A DNA stretch of 64,000 nucleotides from DATESN01 sp035270785 (GTDB lineage: Bacteria; Bacillota; Clostridia; Lachnospirales; Lachnospiraceae), in NCBI GenBank assembly GCA_035270785.1, contig DATESN010000123.1, positions 62,001 to 126,000 of the forward strand. Direction: 5' to 3'. Under the pieces are notes generated by a model that was not told the origin of the DNA, made no database searches, and saw only the letters and a list, made by a program, of their open reading frames with translations. Below are positions 8,078-15,903 of this stretch, piece after piece. Within the stretch, counting starts at the first letter, position 1. Each line of letters opens with the position of its first letter. The position numbers were made by a program, and so were the translations under genes.

Positions 8078-8698
8078 ATGTATAAGAGATTTGGAGCAAT
8101 ATTAATTCTTTTACAGCTTATATTATTATTATCATGGATTAATGTAAAGGGATTACAAATAAATAGATTGGTTTCAACACCCGCTTTTCAATTGCGATTT
8201 ATGAACGAACTTATCATTGAGGAAGAAAGCAGTTTTTTATGTACCTTGGCAAATACAAGTTCAGGACAAAGGGTAGTAGATTATACGGTTTTAGAAAATG
8301 CACCAACATTACAAATTACAGAATCTGATTATGAAGTATTATTAAAGATAGTGGAAGCAGAAGCAGGTGGTGAAGATTATACAGGAAAACTGTTGGTAGC
8401 AAATGTAGTAATGAATCGAGTTAACAGCCAAAGCTTTCCTGATACCATTACAGAAGTTGTTTTTCAAAAAGAAAATGGGCAAACACAATTTTCACCAGTA
8501 TCAGATGGAAGAATAAACAAGGTTTCCATTAGTAATGATACCATTGATGCAGTAAATGAGGCTCTTAAGGGGGAAGATGTATCCCAAGGAGCGTTATATT
8601 TTGTTGCCAGAAAGTATGCTGATCCAGATAAAATGAAATGGTTTGACAATCATTTAACCTTATTATTTTCCCATGGAGGTCATGAATTCTTTTTGTAG
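8078..8698 (+). CDS. SleB-type cell wall hydrolase
   Basis: 206 aa; start ATG with GGGAG at 8066-8070. A hydrophobic N-terminal segment (about residues 7-24) acts as signal or anchor, then a linker, then a SleB/CwlJ-type catalytic domain from about residue 85: LLKIVEAEAGGEDYTGKLLVANVVMNRVNS (catalytic Glu in EAEAGGE), FSPVSDGRI, AVNEALKGEDVSQGALYFVA and FSHGGHEFF at the end. The family cleaves muramic-delta-lactam peptidoglycan in cortex or remodels vegetative wall. It lacks the N-terminal peptidoglycan-binding domain of true SleB, so the exact role is open. Confidence 0.85.
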   Translation: MYKRFGAILILLQLILLLSWINVKGLQINRLVSTPAFQLRFMNELIIEEESSFLCTLANTSSGQRVVDYTVLENAPTLQITESDYEVLLKIVEAEAGGEDYTGKLLVANVVMNRVNSQSFPDTITEVVFQKENGQTQFSPVSDGRINKVSISNDTIDAVNEALKGEDVSQGALYFVARKYADPDKMKWFDNHLTLLFSHGGHEFFL

Positions 8699-8704
8699 AC
8701 TATG

Positions 8705-8750
8705 AGCCGTAATTAGATTCACGTTATAGCCATAATTAGATTCACGTTAT
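8705..8750. repeat. Two tandem 23-bp repeats upstream of the thrC promoter
   Basis: Copies at 8705-8727 and 8728-8750 are identical except at the fifth base (G/A); the shared core is TAATTAGATTCACGTTAT. They abut the predicted -35 box at 8756. A looser third version (AGC..AGATT..CGTTAT) can be read at 8752-8776 through the promoter itself. Two to three helically phased sites next to a promoter suggest a regulator binding array. Confidence 0.75.
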
Positions 8751-8755
8751 TAGCA

Positions 8756-8784
8756 TTGCAGATTTTTTGGCGTTATGATATAAT
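8756..8784 (+). promoter_or_regulatory. Promoter of thrC
   Basis: TTGCAG at 8756-8761 and a perfect TATAAT at 8779-8784 have 17-bp spacing. Transcription would start at about 8791, giving a leader of about 30 nt with ACGGAGGA before the thrC ATG. The leader is too short for a riboswitch or T-box. Confidence 0.75.
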
Positions 8785-8819
8785 TACAAATTGAAAATAA
8801 CGTACGGAGGATTGTATTT

Positions 8820-10310
8820 ATGGCATTATTATATAAAAGTACCAGAAGCATATCTAAACCAGTAATGGCTTCAGAAGCAATTTTAAAGGGGTTAGCAGAG
8901 GATGGTGGTTTATTTGTACCGGCATCTATTCCTATATTAACGACAAAGATGGAAGAATTAGCAAATATGAGCTATCAAGAAGTGGCTTATGAAGTAATGA
9001 AACTTTTCCTTACGGATTTTTCAGAAGAAGAATTAAAGAGCTGCATTACCAAAGCTTATGATGAAAAGTTTGATACCGAGTTGATTGCACCAATGGTAGA
9101 GGCAGACGGTGCATATTACTTAGAGTTATTCCATGGTTCCACGATTGCATTTAAAGATATGGCATTGTCAATTTTACCACATTTATTAATTGCTTCGGCT
9201 AAGAAAAATAAGGTTGAAAATGAAATTGTAATCTTAACGGCTACTTCAGGGGACACTGGTAAAGCTGCTTTAGAAGGATTTTCAGATGTGGAAGGAACCA
9301 AGATCATAGTATTTTATCCTAAAGATGGTGTTAGTCCTATTCAAGAAAAACAAATGCTTACTCAGAAGGGCGATAATACAACTGTAATCGGAATTCATGG
9401 AAATTTTGATGATGCCCAAACAGGTGTGAAGGAACTTTTTGGTGATCGGGAGTTAGCAAAGGAAATGGAACAAAGTGGCTTTCAATTTTCCTCAGCGAAT
9501 TCTATTAATATAGGACGTTTGGTTCCTCAAATTGTATATTATGTATATTCTTATGCACAACTATTTAATGAAAAAAAGATTGAACTTAATGAAAAAATTA
9601 ATGTAGTCGTGCCTACTGGTAATTTTGGAAATATTTTGGCGGCATTCTACGCTAAGAATATGGGACTACCTATTGATAAATTAATTTGTGCTTCTAATGA
9701 TAATAAAGTATTATACGATTTTTTCAAAACAGGAACCTATGATAGAAATAGAGAGTTTGTATTAACTTCTTCTCCGTCAATGGATATACTAATTTCAAGT
9801 AATTTGGAACGTTTAATATATCATATTGCTGGTAACGATGCGAATAAAAATGCAGAATTAATGAAACTGTTATCTGGAAATGGTAGCTATCAAATTACGG
9901 AATCAATGAAAAAAGAATTATATGATTTTTATGGTAATTATGCATCGGAATTTGAGACAGATGCTATGATTAAAGACTTATATGATAAAACAGGATATAT
10001 CATTGATACTCACACAGCAGTGGCTGGTGCAGTCTATAAAAAATATGTAGCTGATAGTAAAGATAAAAATATTACAATCATCGCGTCAACGGCTAGTCCA
10101 TTTAAATTTACACGAAGCGTTATGAATGCAATTGATACAAAGTATAGCCTTATGAGTGATTTTGAATTAGTAGATGAGCTTAGTAAGTTGGCTAATGTTA
10201 CAGTGCCAAATGCAATTGAAGAAATTAGATTTGCTAAAGTTATTCACAACAATGAATGTGAGATTCATGAGATGAAGAAAAAAGTGAAAGATTATTTAGG
10301 AATGAAATAA
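8820..10310 (+). CDS. thrC: Threonine synthase
   Basis: 496 aa, PLP-dependent conversion of O-phosphohomoserine to threonine, cytosolic. The length and the N-terminal pattern (STRS...EAILKGLAEDGGLFVP) match the long E. coli/yeast-type threonine synthase. The PLP lysine is K112 in STIAFKDMALS, with TATSGDTGKAAL (phosphate-binding loop) and VPTGNFGNILA further on. ACGGAGGA at 8804-8811 serves the ATG. Own promoter upstream and a strong terminator downstream indicate a single-gene unit. Confidence 0.95.
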   Translation: MALLYKSTRSISKPVMASEAILKGLAEDGGLFVPASIPILTTKMEELANMSYQEVAYEVMKLFLTDFSEEELKSCITKAYDEKFDTELIAPMVEADGAYYLELFHGSTIAFKDMALSILPHLLIASAKKNKVENEIVILTATSGDTGKAALEGFSDVEGTKIIVFYPKDGVSPIQEKQMLTQKGDNTTVIGIHGNFDDAQTGVKELFGDRELAKEMEQSGFQFSSANSINIGRLVPQIVYYVYSYAQLFNEKKIELNEKINVVVPTGNFGNILAAFYAKNMGLPIDKLICASNDNKVLYDFFKTGTYDRNREFVLTSSPSMDILISSNLERLIYHIAGNDANKNAELMKLLSGNGSYQITESMKKELYDFYGNYASEFETDAMIKDLYDKTGYIIDTHTAVAGAVYKKYVADSKDKNITIIASTASPFKFTRSVMNAIDTKYSLMSDFELVDELSKLANVTVPNAIEEIRFAKVIHNNECEIHEMKKKVKDYLGMK

Positions 10311-10335
10311 AAAACTAAGGATATGTGTGGACTTT

Positions 10336-10372
10336 AAAAAAACTGCTTCGGATTATTCCGAAGCAGTTTTTT
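10336..10372. terminator. Bidirectional terminator between thrC and citrate synthase
   Basis: A perfect stem CTGCTTCGGA / TCCGAAGCAG (10343-10352 with 10357-10366, loop TTAT) is flanked by A-run and T-run on both sides, so it serves thrC on the plus strand and the convergent citrate synthase gene on the minus strand. The minus-strand stop codon is inside the T-run. Confidence 0.93.
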
Positions 10373-11735
10373 AGCGTTTCAAACTTTCCACATATTCTTT
10401 ATCCGTACAAATTGGTTTATATGCTGGACGAATGATTTTGCCGTCATTTACAAGTTCTTCCAGTCGATGAGCGCTCCAACCAACAATTCTTGCTATTGCA
10501 AACATGGGTGTATATAATTCGTGAGGTAAGTTTAGCATACTGTAAAGAAAACCAGAATAGAAGTCAACATTTACGCTTACTCCTTTATAAATCTTTCGTT
10601 CCTCACCAATAATGATAGGTGCTAAGTGTTCTACTAAAGAATATAATGCAAATTCTTTTTTCAGACCTTTTTCAATAGATAATTGTTCCACATATTCTTT
10701 CAAAAGAGTGGCACGTGGATCGGATTTCGAATAAACAGCATGGCCAATGCCATAGATTAATCCGGATTTATCAAAGCCTTCTTTCCGTAATAATTTAAGC
10801 AAATAATTGGATATTTCAGTTTCATTTTCCCAATCAGAAACATTCATTTTTAGATCTTCAAACATTTGTACAACTTTTATGTTTGCACCACCATGGCGAG
10901 GACCTTTTAAAGAGCCAATAGCAGCTGCGATAACAGAATAAGTATCAGTAAGGGTAGAAGATACTACGTGTGTTGTAAAGGAAGAGTTATTACCGCCGCC
11001 ATGTTCCATATGTAGTACTAAGGCAATATCGAGAAGTTTTGCTTCAAGTGGGGTGTAGGAACTATCTGGACGAAGGATGTATAGAATATTTTCTGCAGTT
11101 GAAAAGGATGGTTGTGGTTGATGAATATAGAGACTGTTTCCATCATGATAATGGCTGTATGCTTGATATCCGTATATAGAAAGCAGAGGAAATAAACTAA
11201 TCAGTTGTAAACTTTGTCTAAGCACATTTGGAATGGAAATATCATCAGCCTTATCATCATAGGAATAAAGAGTTAAGACACTTCGTGCTAATGTATTCAT
11301 CATGTCTTTACTGGGGGCTTTCATAATAATATCTCTTACGAAGCTAGTAGGAAGTGAACGGTAACCAGTAAGTAGAGAAGAAAAATCAGAGAGTTCTTTT
11401 TTGTCGGGAAGCTTATTGAAAAGAAGCAAATAAGATACTTCTTCAAAGCCAAAACGGTTTTCTTTTGCATATCCTTCCACTAAATCGTTTACATCATACC
11501 CACGATATAGTAGACGACCTTCTGCCGGAACTTGCTCGCCATTCACAGTTGCATAAGCACGAACATCAGAAATACTTGTGAGTCCTGCTAAGACTCCTTT
11601 TCCATTTAAATCTCTAAGACCCCTTTTGACTTCGTACTTTGTATAAAGTTCAGTATCTATGATACCTGCTTCTTTGGTAAGGTTAACTAACTGTAATATT
11701 TCTGGAGTTATTGCTGAAAAATTAGTATCGTCCAT
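10371..11735 (-). CDS. gltA: Citrate synthase, Si-type fold
   Basis: 454 aa, condensation of acetyl-CoA with oxaloacetate. Signatures: RGLRDLNGKGVLAGLTSIS and EGRLLYRGYDV near the N-terminus, LHMEHGGGNNSSF (catalytic His), KGPRHGGAN, GIGHAVYSKSDPRA (second catalytic His) and VNVDFYSGF (catalytic Asp). The long N-terminus and sequence style are those of clostridial citrate synthases. No aconitase or isocitrate dehydrogenase gene is next to it. A second, unrelated citrate-forming enzyme is encoded at 49247-50653. A 2-methylcitrate synthase role cannot be excluded by eye. Confidence 0.9.
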   Translation of the reverse strand: MDDTNFSAITPEILQLVNLTKEAGIIDTELYTKYEVKRGLRDLNGKGVLAGLTSISDVRAYATVNGEQVPAEGRLLYRGYDVNDLVEGYAKENRFGFEEVSYLLLFNKLPDKKELSDFSSLLTGYRSLPTSFVRDIIMKAPSKDMMNTLARSVLTLYSYDDKADDISIPNVLRQSLQLISLFPLLSIYGYQAYSHYHDGNSLYIHQPQPSFSTAENILYILRPDSSYTPLEAKLLDIALVLHMEHGGGNNSSFTTHVVSSTLTDTYSVIAAAIGSLKGPRHGGANIKVVQMFEDLKMNVSDWENETEISNYLLKLLRKEGFDKSGLIYGIGHAVYSKSDPRATLLKEYVEQLSIEKGLKKEFALYSLVEHLAPIIIGEERKIYKGVSVNVDFYSGFLYSMLNLPHELYTPMFAIARIVGWSAHRLEELVNDGKIIRPAYKPICTDKEYVESLKR

Positions 11736-11790
11736 GATATTGACCGCCTTTCTTAAACATAATATCGAATGCTACAGATGAACATAGTTT

Positions 11791-11820
11791 ATAATAGCAC
11801 GATATAAGTCTTAGTTACAA
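11791..11820 (-). promoter_or_regulatory. Candidate promoter of the citrate synthase gene
   Basis: Read on the minus strand, TTGTAA (11820-11815) and TATTAT (11796-11791) are 18 bp apart, about 55 bp before the start codon. Boxes are close to consensus but not perfect. Confidence 0.45.
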
Positions 11821-11927
11821 GAAAAAAAATATTAACAAAATATTAACATAATGTTTTTGAACGATACCGATATGTTTATAAAAGAAGAATTAGAAAGTTA
11901 AAAGTTCTAAAAATACTATAGATTTTT

Positions 11928-11946
11928 TTGTAATACTATATTACAA
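11928..11946. promoter_or_regulatory. Perfect 8-bp inverted repeat upstream of the aminopeptidase gene
   Basis: TTGTAATA-CTA-TATTACAA is a 19-bp perfect dyad about 34 bp before the predicted ATG. It has no following T-run, so it is an operator candidate rather than a terminator. The regulator is unknown. Confidence 0.55.
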
Positions 11947-11979
11947 TAATTGGATACGATATATAAAAAGGAAATGAAA

Positions 11980-13776
11980 ATGGAAAATGTGGTCATAAGA
12001 AAAAGGCTATTAAATATAAGAAAGCATATGGAATTTAATAAAATAGATGTGTATATGGTTCCAACTGCGGACTATCATAATTCTGAATATGTAAGTGAAT
12101 ACTTTCATGTGAGAGAATATTTATCAGGATTTAAGGGTTCTAATGGAACATTGGTTATTTCAAAAAGCGAAGCAGGACTTTGGACCGATGGAAGATATTT
12201 TATCCAAGCAGAAATGGAATTAAAAGGAACGGGCATTTCTTTATATAAAATGCAAGAAGAGGGTGTTCCTACCATATTAGAATTTCTTAGTAATACTATG
12301 ATAAAAGGTGAGACGTTAGAATTCGATGGAAGAGTAATTGATACCGAATTTGGAATTCAATTGGAGAAAACAATTGGGAATGATATAACCATCCATTATG
12401 AAAGTCAGTTAGCTGCTTTGCTATGGCAGGAAAGACCAACCATGCCGTGTGAAAGAGTCTATCTATTACAAGAAAAGTTCACAGGCTTAGATACTATATC
12501 TAAGATATATTTAGTGAAATCTCAAATGATAAAAAATAAAGTAAAAGGATTCTTTTTAAGTAAATTAGATGATATTATGTGGCTATTCAACATTCGAGGA
12601 CAAGATGTACCATGCAACCCAGTTGCCTTATCCTATGCATATATTACTTTAGATAACATATATCTGTTTCTTCAAAAAGATGCAATTACAGAGGAAATTA
12701 TAGAATATTCTAAAAATATGAAATTCGAAGTCTTACATTATGAAGATATGATTTCTTTTTTGAATAATAAAATAGGGGAGGAACATATACTTGTAGATTA
12801 TAAAAATACCAGTTATTATATTTATAAAGCGTTAAGTAAAAGTTCAACTTGTATTAATTTGGAAAATCCAACTACCCTTTTGAAGGCAATCAAAAACAAA
12901 ACGGAAATAGAATGTATGAAAGAAGTTTATCTTTTAGATAGTGTTGCAGTGGTAAAGTTTATTTATTGGCTTAAAACGAATGTTGGAAAAATGATGATGG
13001 ATGAGGTTAGTGCAGGAAAATACCTTGATGCTTTGAGAAAAAAGACGGATGGATTTGTAGATTTTTCCTTTCAAACCATATGTGCATATAAAGAAAACGC
13101 AGCTATGATGCATTATGAAGGAAAAAAAGAAGATTGTAAAAATATTATAAATGAGGGCATGCTGTTAGTTGACTCGGGAGGGCAATATTATGGTGGAACG
13201 ACAGATGTTACAAGAACAATTGTTTTGGGAGAAGTTTCAGAAGAAATAAAAAAACATTTTACGGCAGTGGTCATAGGAATGTTACAATTATCAGACACTC
13301 AATTTTTATATGGATGTACAGGAAGAAATCTTGATATTTTAGCAAGGATGACATTATGGAATATGAATTTAGATTATAAATGTGGAACAGGACATGGAAT
13401 TGGTTGTATGTTAAATGTCCATGAAGGGCCACAAAACATAAGATGGCGTTATCAAAAAGATGTACCTGAGATTATTTTTGAAGAAAATATGGTTGTATCT
13501 AATGAGCCAGGGGTGTATATTAAAGGGAGTCATGGAATTCGGATTGAAAATATTATGATTTGTAAAAAAGCCAAAAAGAGTCAGTATGGTCAATTCATGA
13601 AGTTTGAAACATTAACGTTTGTTCCCATTGATATAGATGGAATAAGTCTGGAAATGTTAAGCGAACAACAAAAAAAGCAATTCAATGATTATCATAAAAA
13701 TGTTTATAAAAAGATGTCACCATTTTTAACTCAAAAGGAAAAAAAATGGCTTGCACATGTAACAAAAGAAATATAG
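11980..13776 (+). CDS. Xaa-Pro aminopeptidase, M24B family
   Basis: 598 aa from the ATG at 11980 with AAGG at 11969-11972; the open frame extends to a TTG at 11950 but without a ribosome binding site. Three-domain architecture of long (about 600 aa) M24B peptidases: two creatinase-like N-terminal domains (DYHNSEYVSEYF, GLWTDGRYFIQAE) and a pita-bread catalytic domain. Metal ligands visible: VDSGGQYYGGTTDVTR (two Asp), GTGHGIGCMLNVHEGP (His), SNEPGVYIKGSHGIRIEN (two Glu). It releases N-terminal residues preceding proline; no signal peptide, so cytosolic. Confidence 0.92.
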   Translation: MENVVIRKRLLNIRKHMEFNKIDVYMVPTADYHNSEYVSEYFHVREYLSGFKGSNGTLVISKSEAGLWTDGRYFIQAEMELKGTGISLYKMQEEGVPTILEFLSNTMIKGETLEFDGRVIDTEFGIQLEKTIGNDITIHYESQLAALLWQERPTMPCERVYLLQEKFTGLDTISKIYLVKSQMIKNKVKGFFLSKLDDIMWLFNIRGQDVPCNPVALSYAYITLDNIYLFLQKDAITEEIIEYSKNMKFEVLHYEDMISFLNNKIGEEHILVDYKNTSYYIYKALSKSSTCINLENPTTLLKAIKNKTEIECMKEVYLLDSVAVVKFIYWLKTNVGKMMMDEVSAGKYLDALRKKTDGFVDFSFQTICAYKENAAMMHYEGKKEDCKNIINEGMLLVDSGGQYYGGTTDVTRTIVLGEVSEEIKKHFTAVVIGMLQLSDTQFLYGCTGRNLDILARMTLWNMNLDYKCGTGHGIGCMLNVHEGPQNIRWRYQKDVPEIIFEENMVVSNEPGVYIKGSHGIRIENIMICKKAKKSQYGQFMKFETLTFVPIDIDGISLEMLSEQQKKQFNDYHKNVYKKMSPFLTQKEKKWLAHVTKEI

Positions 13777-13838
13777 AAACATTGGTAACAACCGTTTTTT
13801 ACGGAAAAAATAAAATTTTTTAAGGAGGACAATTTAGA

Positions 13839-15518
13839 ATGTCAACAAAAGCTTATTATCCAATCTCAGAAATCGGTGCTGGTAAGGTAGGGTTTTCAAA
13901 AACTCGTTCCATTATTGAAGCTGCTTTCTACGGGAACAATGTAATCAAAGTTAACACATTAAAAGAAGCCTATGAATTAGCAAAAAACTCACCAGGTACA
14001 ATCGTTACAGATATGCCTGTATATAGAGGTGAAGAATTCGGTCTTGAAAGAGAAGCAAAAGTGTTGCTATTTAATGATGGTTCTATCACAGGTCGCTATG
14101 CTACAGCGAGAAGAATAGCTGGTGAGCCAAATGTTAATTGTGATGAATTAGATAAAATGGTAATGGACGCAATTTATGATACAAGATGGATGACCATGTA
14201 TCATGTGGAAGTATTTGTAGGGTTGGATCCAGAGTTTATGGTAAAAGCTCATTTACTGATTCCAGAAGGCGAAGAAAACCTTATCTATAACTGGATGTTA
14301 AACTTCCAATATATGTCAGATGATTATGTGAAAATGTACAAAGAGTCAAAACCTGTTGGTGATGGTAAAGAAGCTGATATTTATATCTTTTCTAATCCAC
14401 AATGGGAAGGTACTACAAAACCTTCTTATGATCCTAAATGTTTATGCTATTTTAATACGGAGCAAAACTGTGCTGCTATCTTAGGAATGAAATATTTCGG
14501 AGAGCACAAAAAAGGTACTCTTACAATGGCTTGGGCTATTGCAAACAGAAATGGTTATGCTTCTTGCCATGGAGGACAAAAAGAATATTCTCTTGCAGAT
14601 GGTTCTAAGTATGTAGCTTCTGTATTTGGATTATCAGGTTCCGGTAAATCTACCCTTACCCATGCAAAACATGGTGGAAAATACGGTGTAACAGTGTTAC
14701 ATGATGATGCTTTTATTATTAATACAGATACCTGTGCTTCTGTAGCTATGGAGCCAACTTATTTTGATAAAACACAAGATTATCCTACAGGATGTCCAGA
14801 TAACAAATATTTATTAACAGCCCAAAACTGTTCCGCTACCTTAGATGAAGATGGAAAAGTTCAATTAGTAACAGAGGATATCAGAAACGGAAATGGACGT
14901 GCTATTAAATCAAAATTATGGTCACCAAATCGTGTAGATAAGATTGATGAGCCAGTTAACTCCATTTTCTGGATTATGAAAGATCCAACGATTCCACCAG
15001 TTGTTAAATTAAAAGGTGCTTCTCTAGCATCCGTAATGGGTGCAACACTAGCAACTAAAAGATCCTCTGCAGAAAGACTTGCACCAGGAGTTGATCCTAA
15101 TGCATTAGTAGTAGTTCCATATGCAAACCCATTTAGAACATATCCTCTTGCAAGTGATTTTGAAAAATTCAAAAAATTAGTTGGAGAGAAGAATGTTGAT
15201 TGCTATATCATTAATACCGGAGATTTCATGGGCAAGAAAGTGCAACCTAAAGATACATTAGGAATTCTTGAAACGATTGTTGATGGCAATGCAAAGTTTA
15301 AACAATGGGGACCTTTTGCAGATATCGAAATTATGGATTGGGATGGATTTATTCCAGACCTTAAGGATTCAGACTATGTTGCTCAATTAAAAGCACGTAT
15401 GGAAGATCGATTAAACTTTGTAACTTCTATGAATACTGTAAAAGAAGGATATGATAAACTTCCTGAAGATGCAGCTCAAGCAATTCAAAAGATTGTAGAA
15501 GAAGCAAAAACTTTATAA
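13839..15518 (+). CDS. pckA: Phosphoenolpyruvate carboxykinase (ATP)
   Basis: 559 aa, slightly longer than the roughly 540 aa of E. coli PckA. It interconverts oxaloacetate and PEP using ATP/ADP. P-loop FGLSGSGKSTLTHAKHGG at about residues 263-280 is followed by the kinase-2 motif VLHDDAFII. An AAGGAGGA site precedes the ATG and a strong terminator follows. In fermentative anaerobes this enzyme often runs in the PEP-to-oxaloacetate direction; direction cannot be told from sequence. Sixty-two bp downstream of the aminopeptidase gene, so a shared transcript is possible. Confidence 0.95.
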   Translation: MSTKAYYPISEIGAGKVGFSKTRSIIEAAFYGNNVIKVNTLKEAYELAKNSPGTIVTDMPVYRGEEFGLEREAKVLLFNDGSITGRYATARRIAGEPNVNCDELDKMVMDAIYDTRWMTMYHVEVFVGLDPEFMVKAHLLIPEGEENLIYNWMLNFQYMSDDYVKMYKESKPVGDGKEADIYIFSNPQWEGTTKPSYDPKCLCYFNTEQNCAAILGMKYFGEHKKGTLTMAWAIANRNGYASCHGGQKEYSLADGSKYVASVFGLSGSGKSTLTHAKHGGKYGVTVLHDDAFIINTDTCASVAMEPTYFDKTQDYPTGCPDNKYLLTAQNCSATLDEDGKVQLVTEDIRNGNGRAIKSKLWSPNRVDKIDEPVNSIFWIMKDPTIPPVVKLKGASLASVMGATLATKRSSAERLAPGVDPNALVVVPYANPFRTYPLASDFEKFKKLVGEKNVDCYIINTGDFMGKKVQPKDTLGILETIVDGNAKFKQWGPFADIEIMDWDGFIPDLKDSDYVAQLKARMEDRLNFVTSMNTVKEGYDKLPEDAAQAIQKIVEEAKTL

Positions 15519-15551
15519 TATTAAAATCGGCATTACATGATAGTAATGTTT

Positions 15552-15587
15552 ACCAGAGATTTCCAATTGAAATCTCTGGTTTTTTTT
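15552..15587 (+). terminator. Terminator of pckA
   Basis: Perfect 11-bp stem ACCAGAGATTT / AAATCTCTGGT (15552-15562 with 15570-15580), loop CCAATTG, followed by a run of eight T. Confidence 0.93.
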
Positions 15588-15596
15588 GAAAAGAAG

Positions 15597-15625
15597 TTGT
15601 ATTTTTGAAGTGTATTGGATATAAT
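15597..15625 (+). promoter_or_regulatory. Promoter of the 6S-like RNA
   Basis: TTGTAT at 15597-15602, 17-bp spacer, perfect TATAAT at 15620-15625. The start of transcription falls at about 15632, exactly where the closing stem of the structured RNA begins. Confidence 0.8.
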
Positions 15626-15631
15626 AATAGT

Positions 15632-15812
15632 AACCTGAGATGTACGATAACTCTTGTTATTTTGAACCTACATTAACTTTAAACGGGAATCCTATATTTC
15701 CATGTAGATGTCAGGCCTTCATTATGCAGAGGAAGACAGACAGATGGTTGCGGTTACCCACCTAGCATTGCTAGGAGTCAAAAGACAAGAACCGGCATTT
15801 TGGGAATATACA
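15632..15812 (+). ncRNA. ssrS: 6S RNA (SsrS-like)
   Basis: A roughly 180-nt non-coding stretch between its own promoter and its own terminator. The ends pair: CCTGAGATG (15634-15642) with CATTTTGGG (15796-15804) through Watson-Crick and G-U pairs. The interior has AAACGGGAATCC, a purine-rich GCAGAGGAAGACAGA stretch and the hairpin CCTAGC-ATT-GCTAGG near the 3' side. Overall this matches the 6S RNA of Clostridia, which mimics an open promoter and sequesters SigA RNA polymerase. I recognise it by pattern and not by a covariance search. No convincing reading frame is present. Confidence 0.75.
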
Positions 15813-15814
15813 AA

Positions 15815-15850
15815 AGACAAAAAAGCAGCCTTTGTGCTGCTTTTTTGTCT
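15815..15850 (+). terminator. Terminator of the 6S-like RNA
   Basis: Perfect 15-bp stem AGACAAAAAAGCAGC / GCTGCTTTTTTGTCT with loop CTTTGT. The T-run lies inside the right arm. Confidence 0.9.
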
Positions 15851-15903
15851 GGTTTTATAGAAAAAACGTATACCTATAAATTGGAATCTGGGAGAAAAAA
15901 TAA

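Noticed and set aside
8705..8750. CRISPR-like repeat upstream of thrC
   Set aside because: Only two direct copies, no spacers between them, no cas genes in the window.
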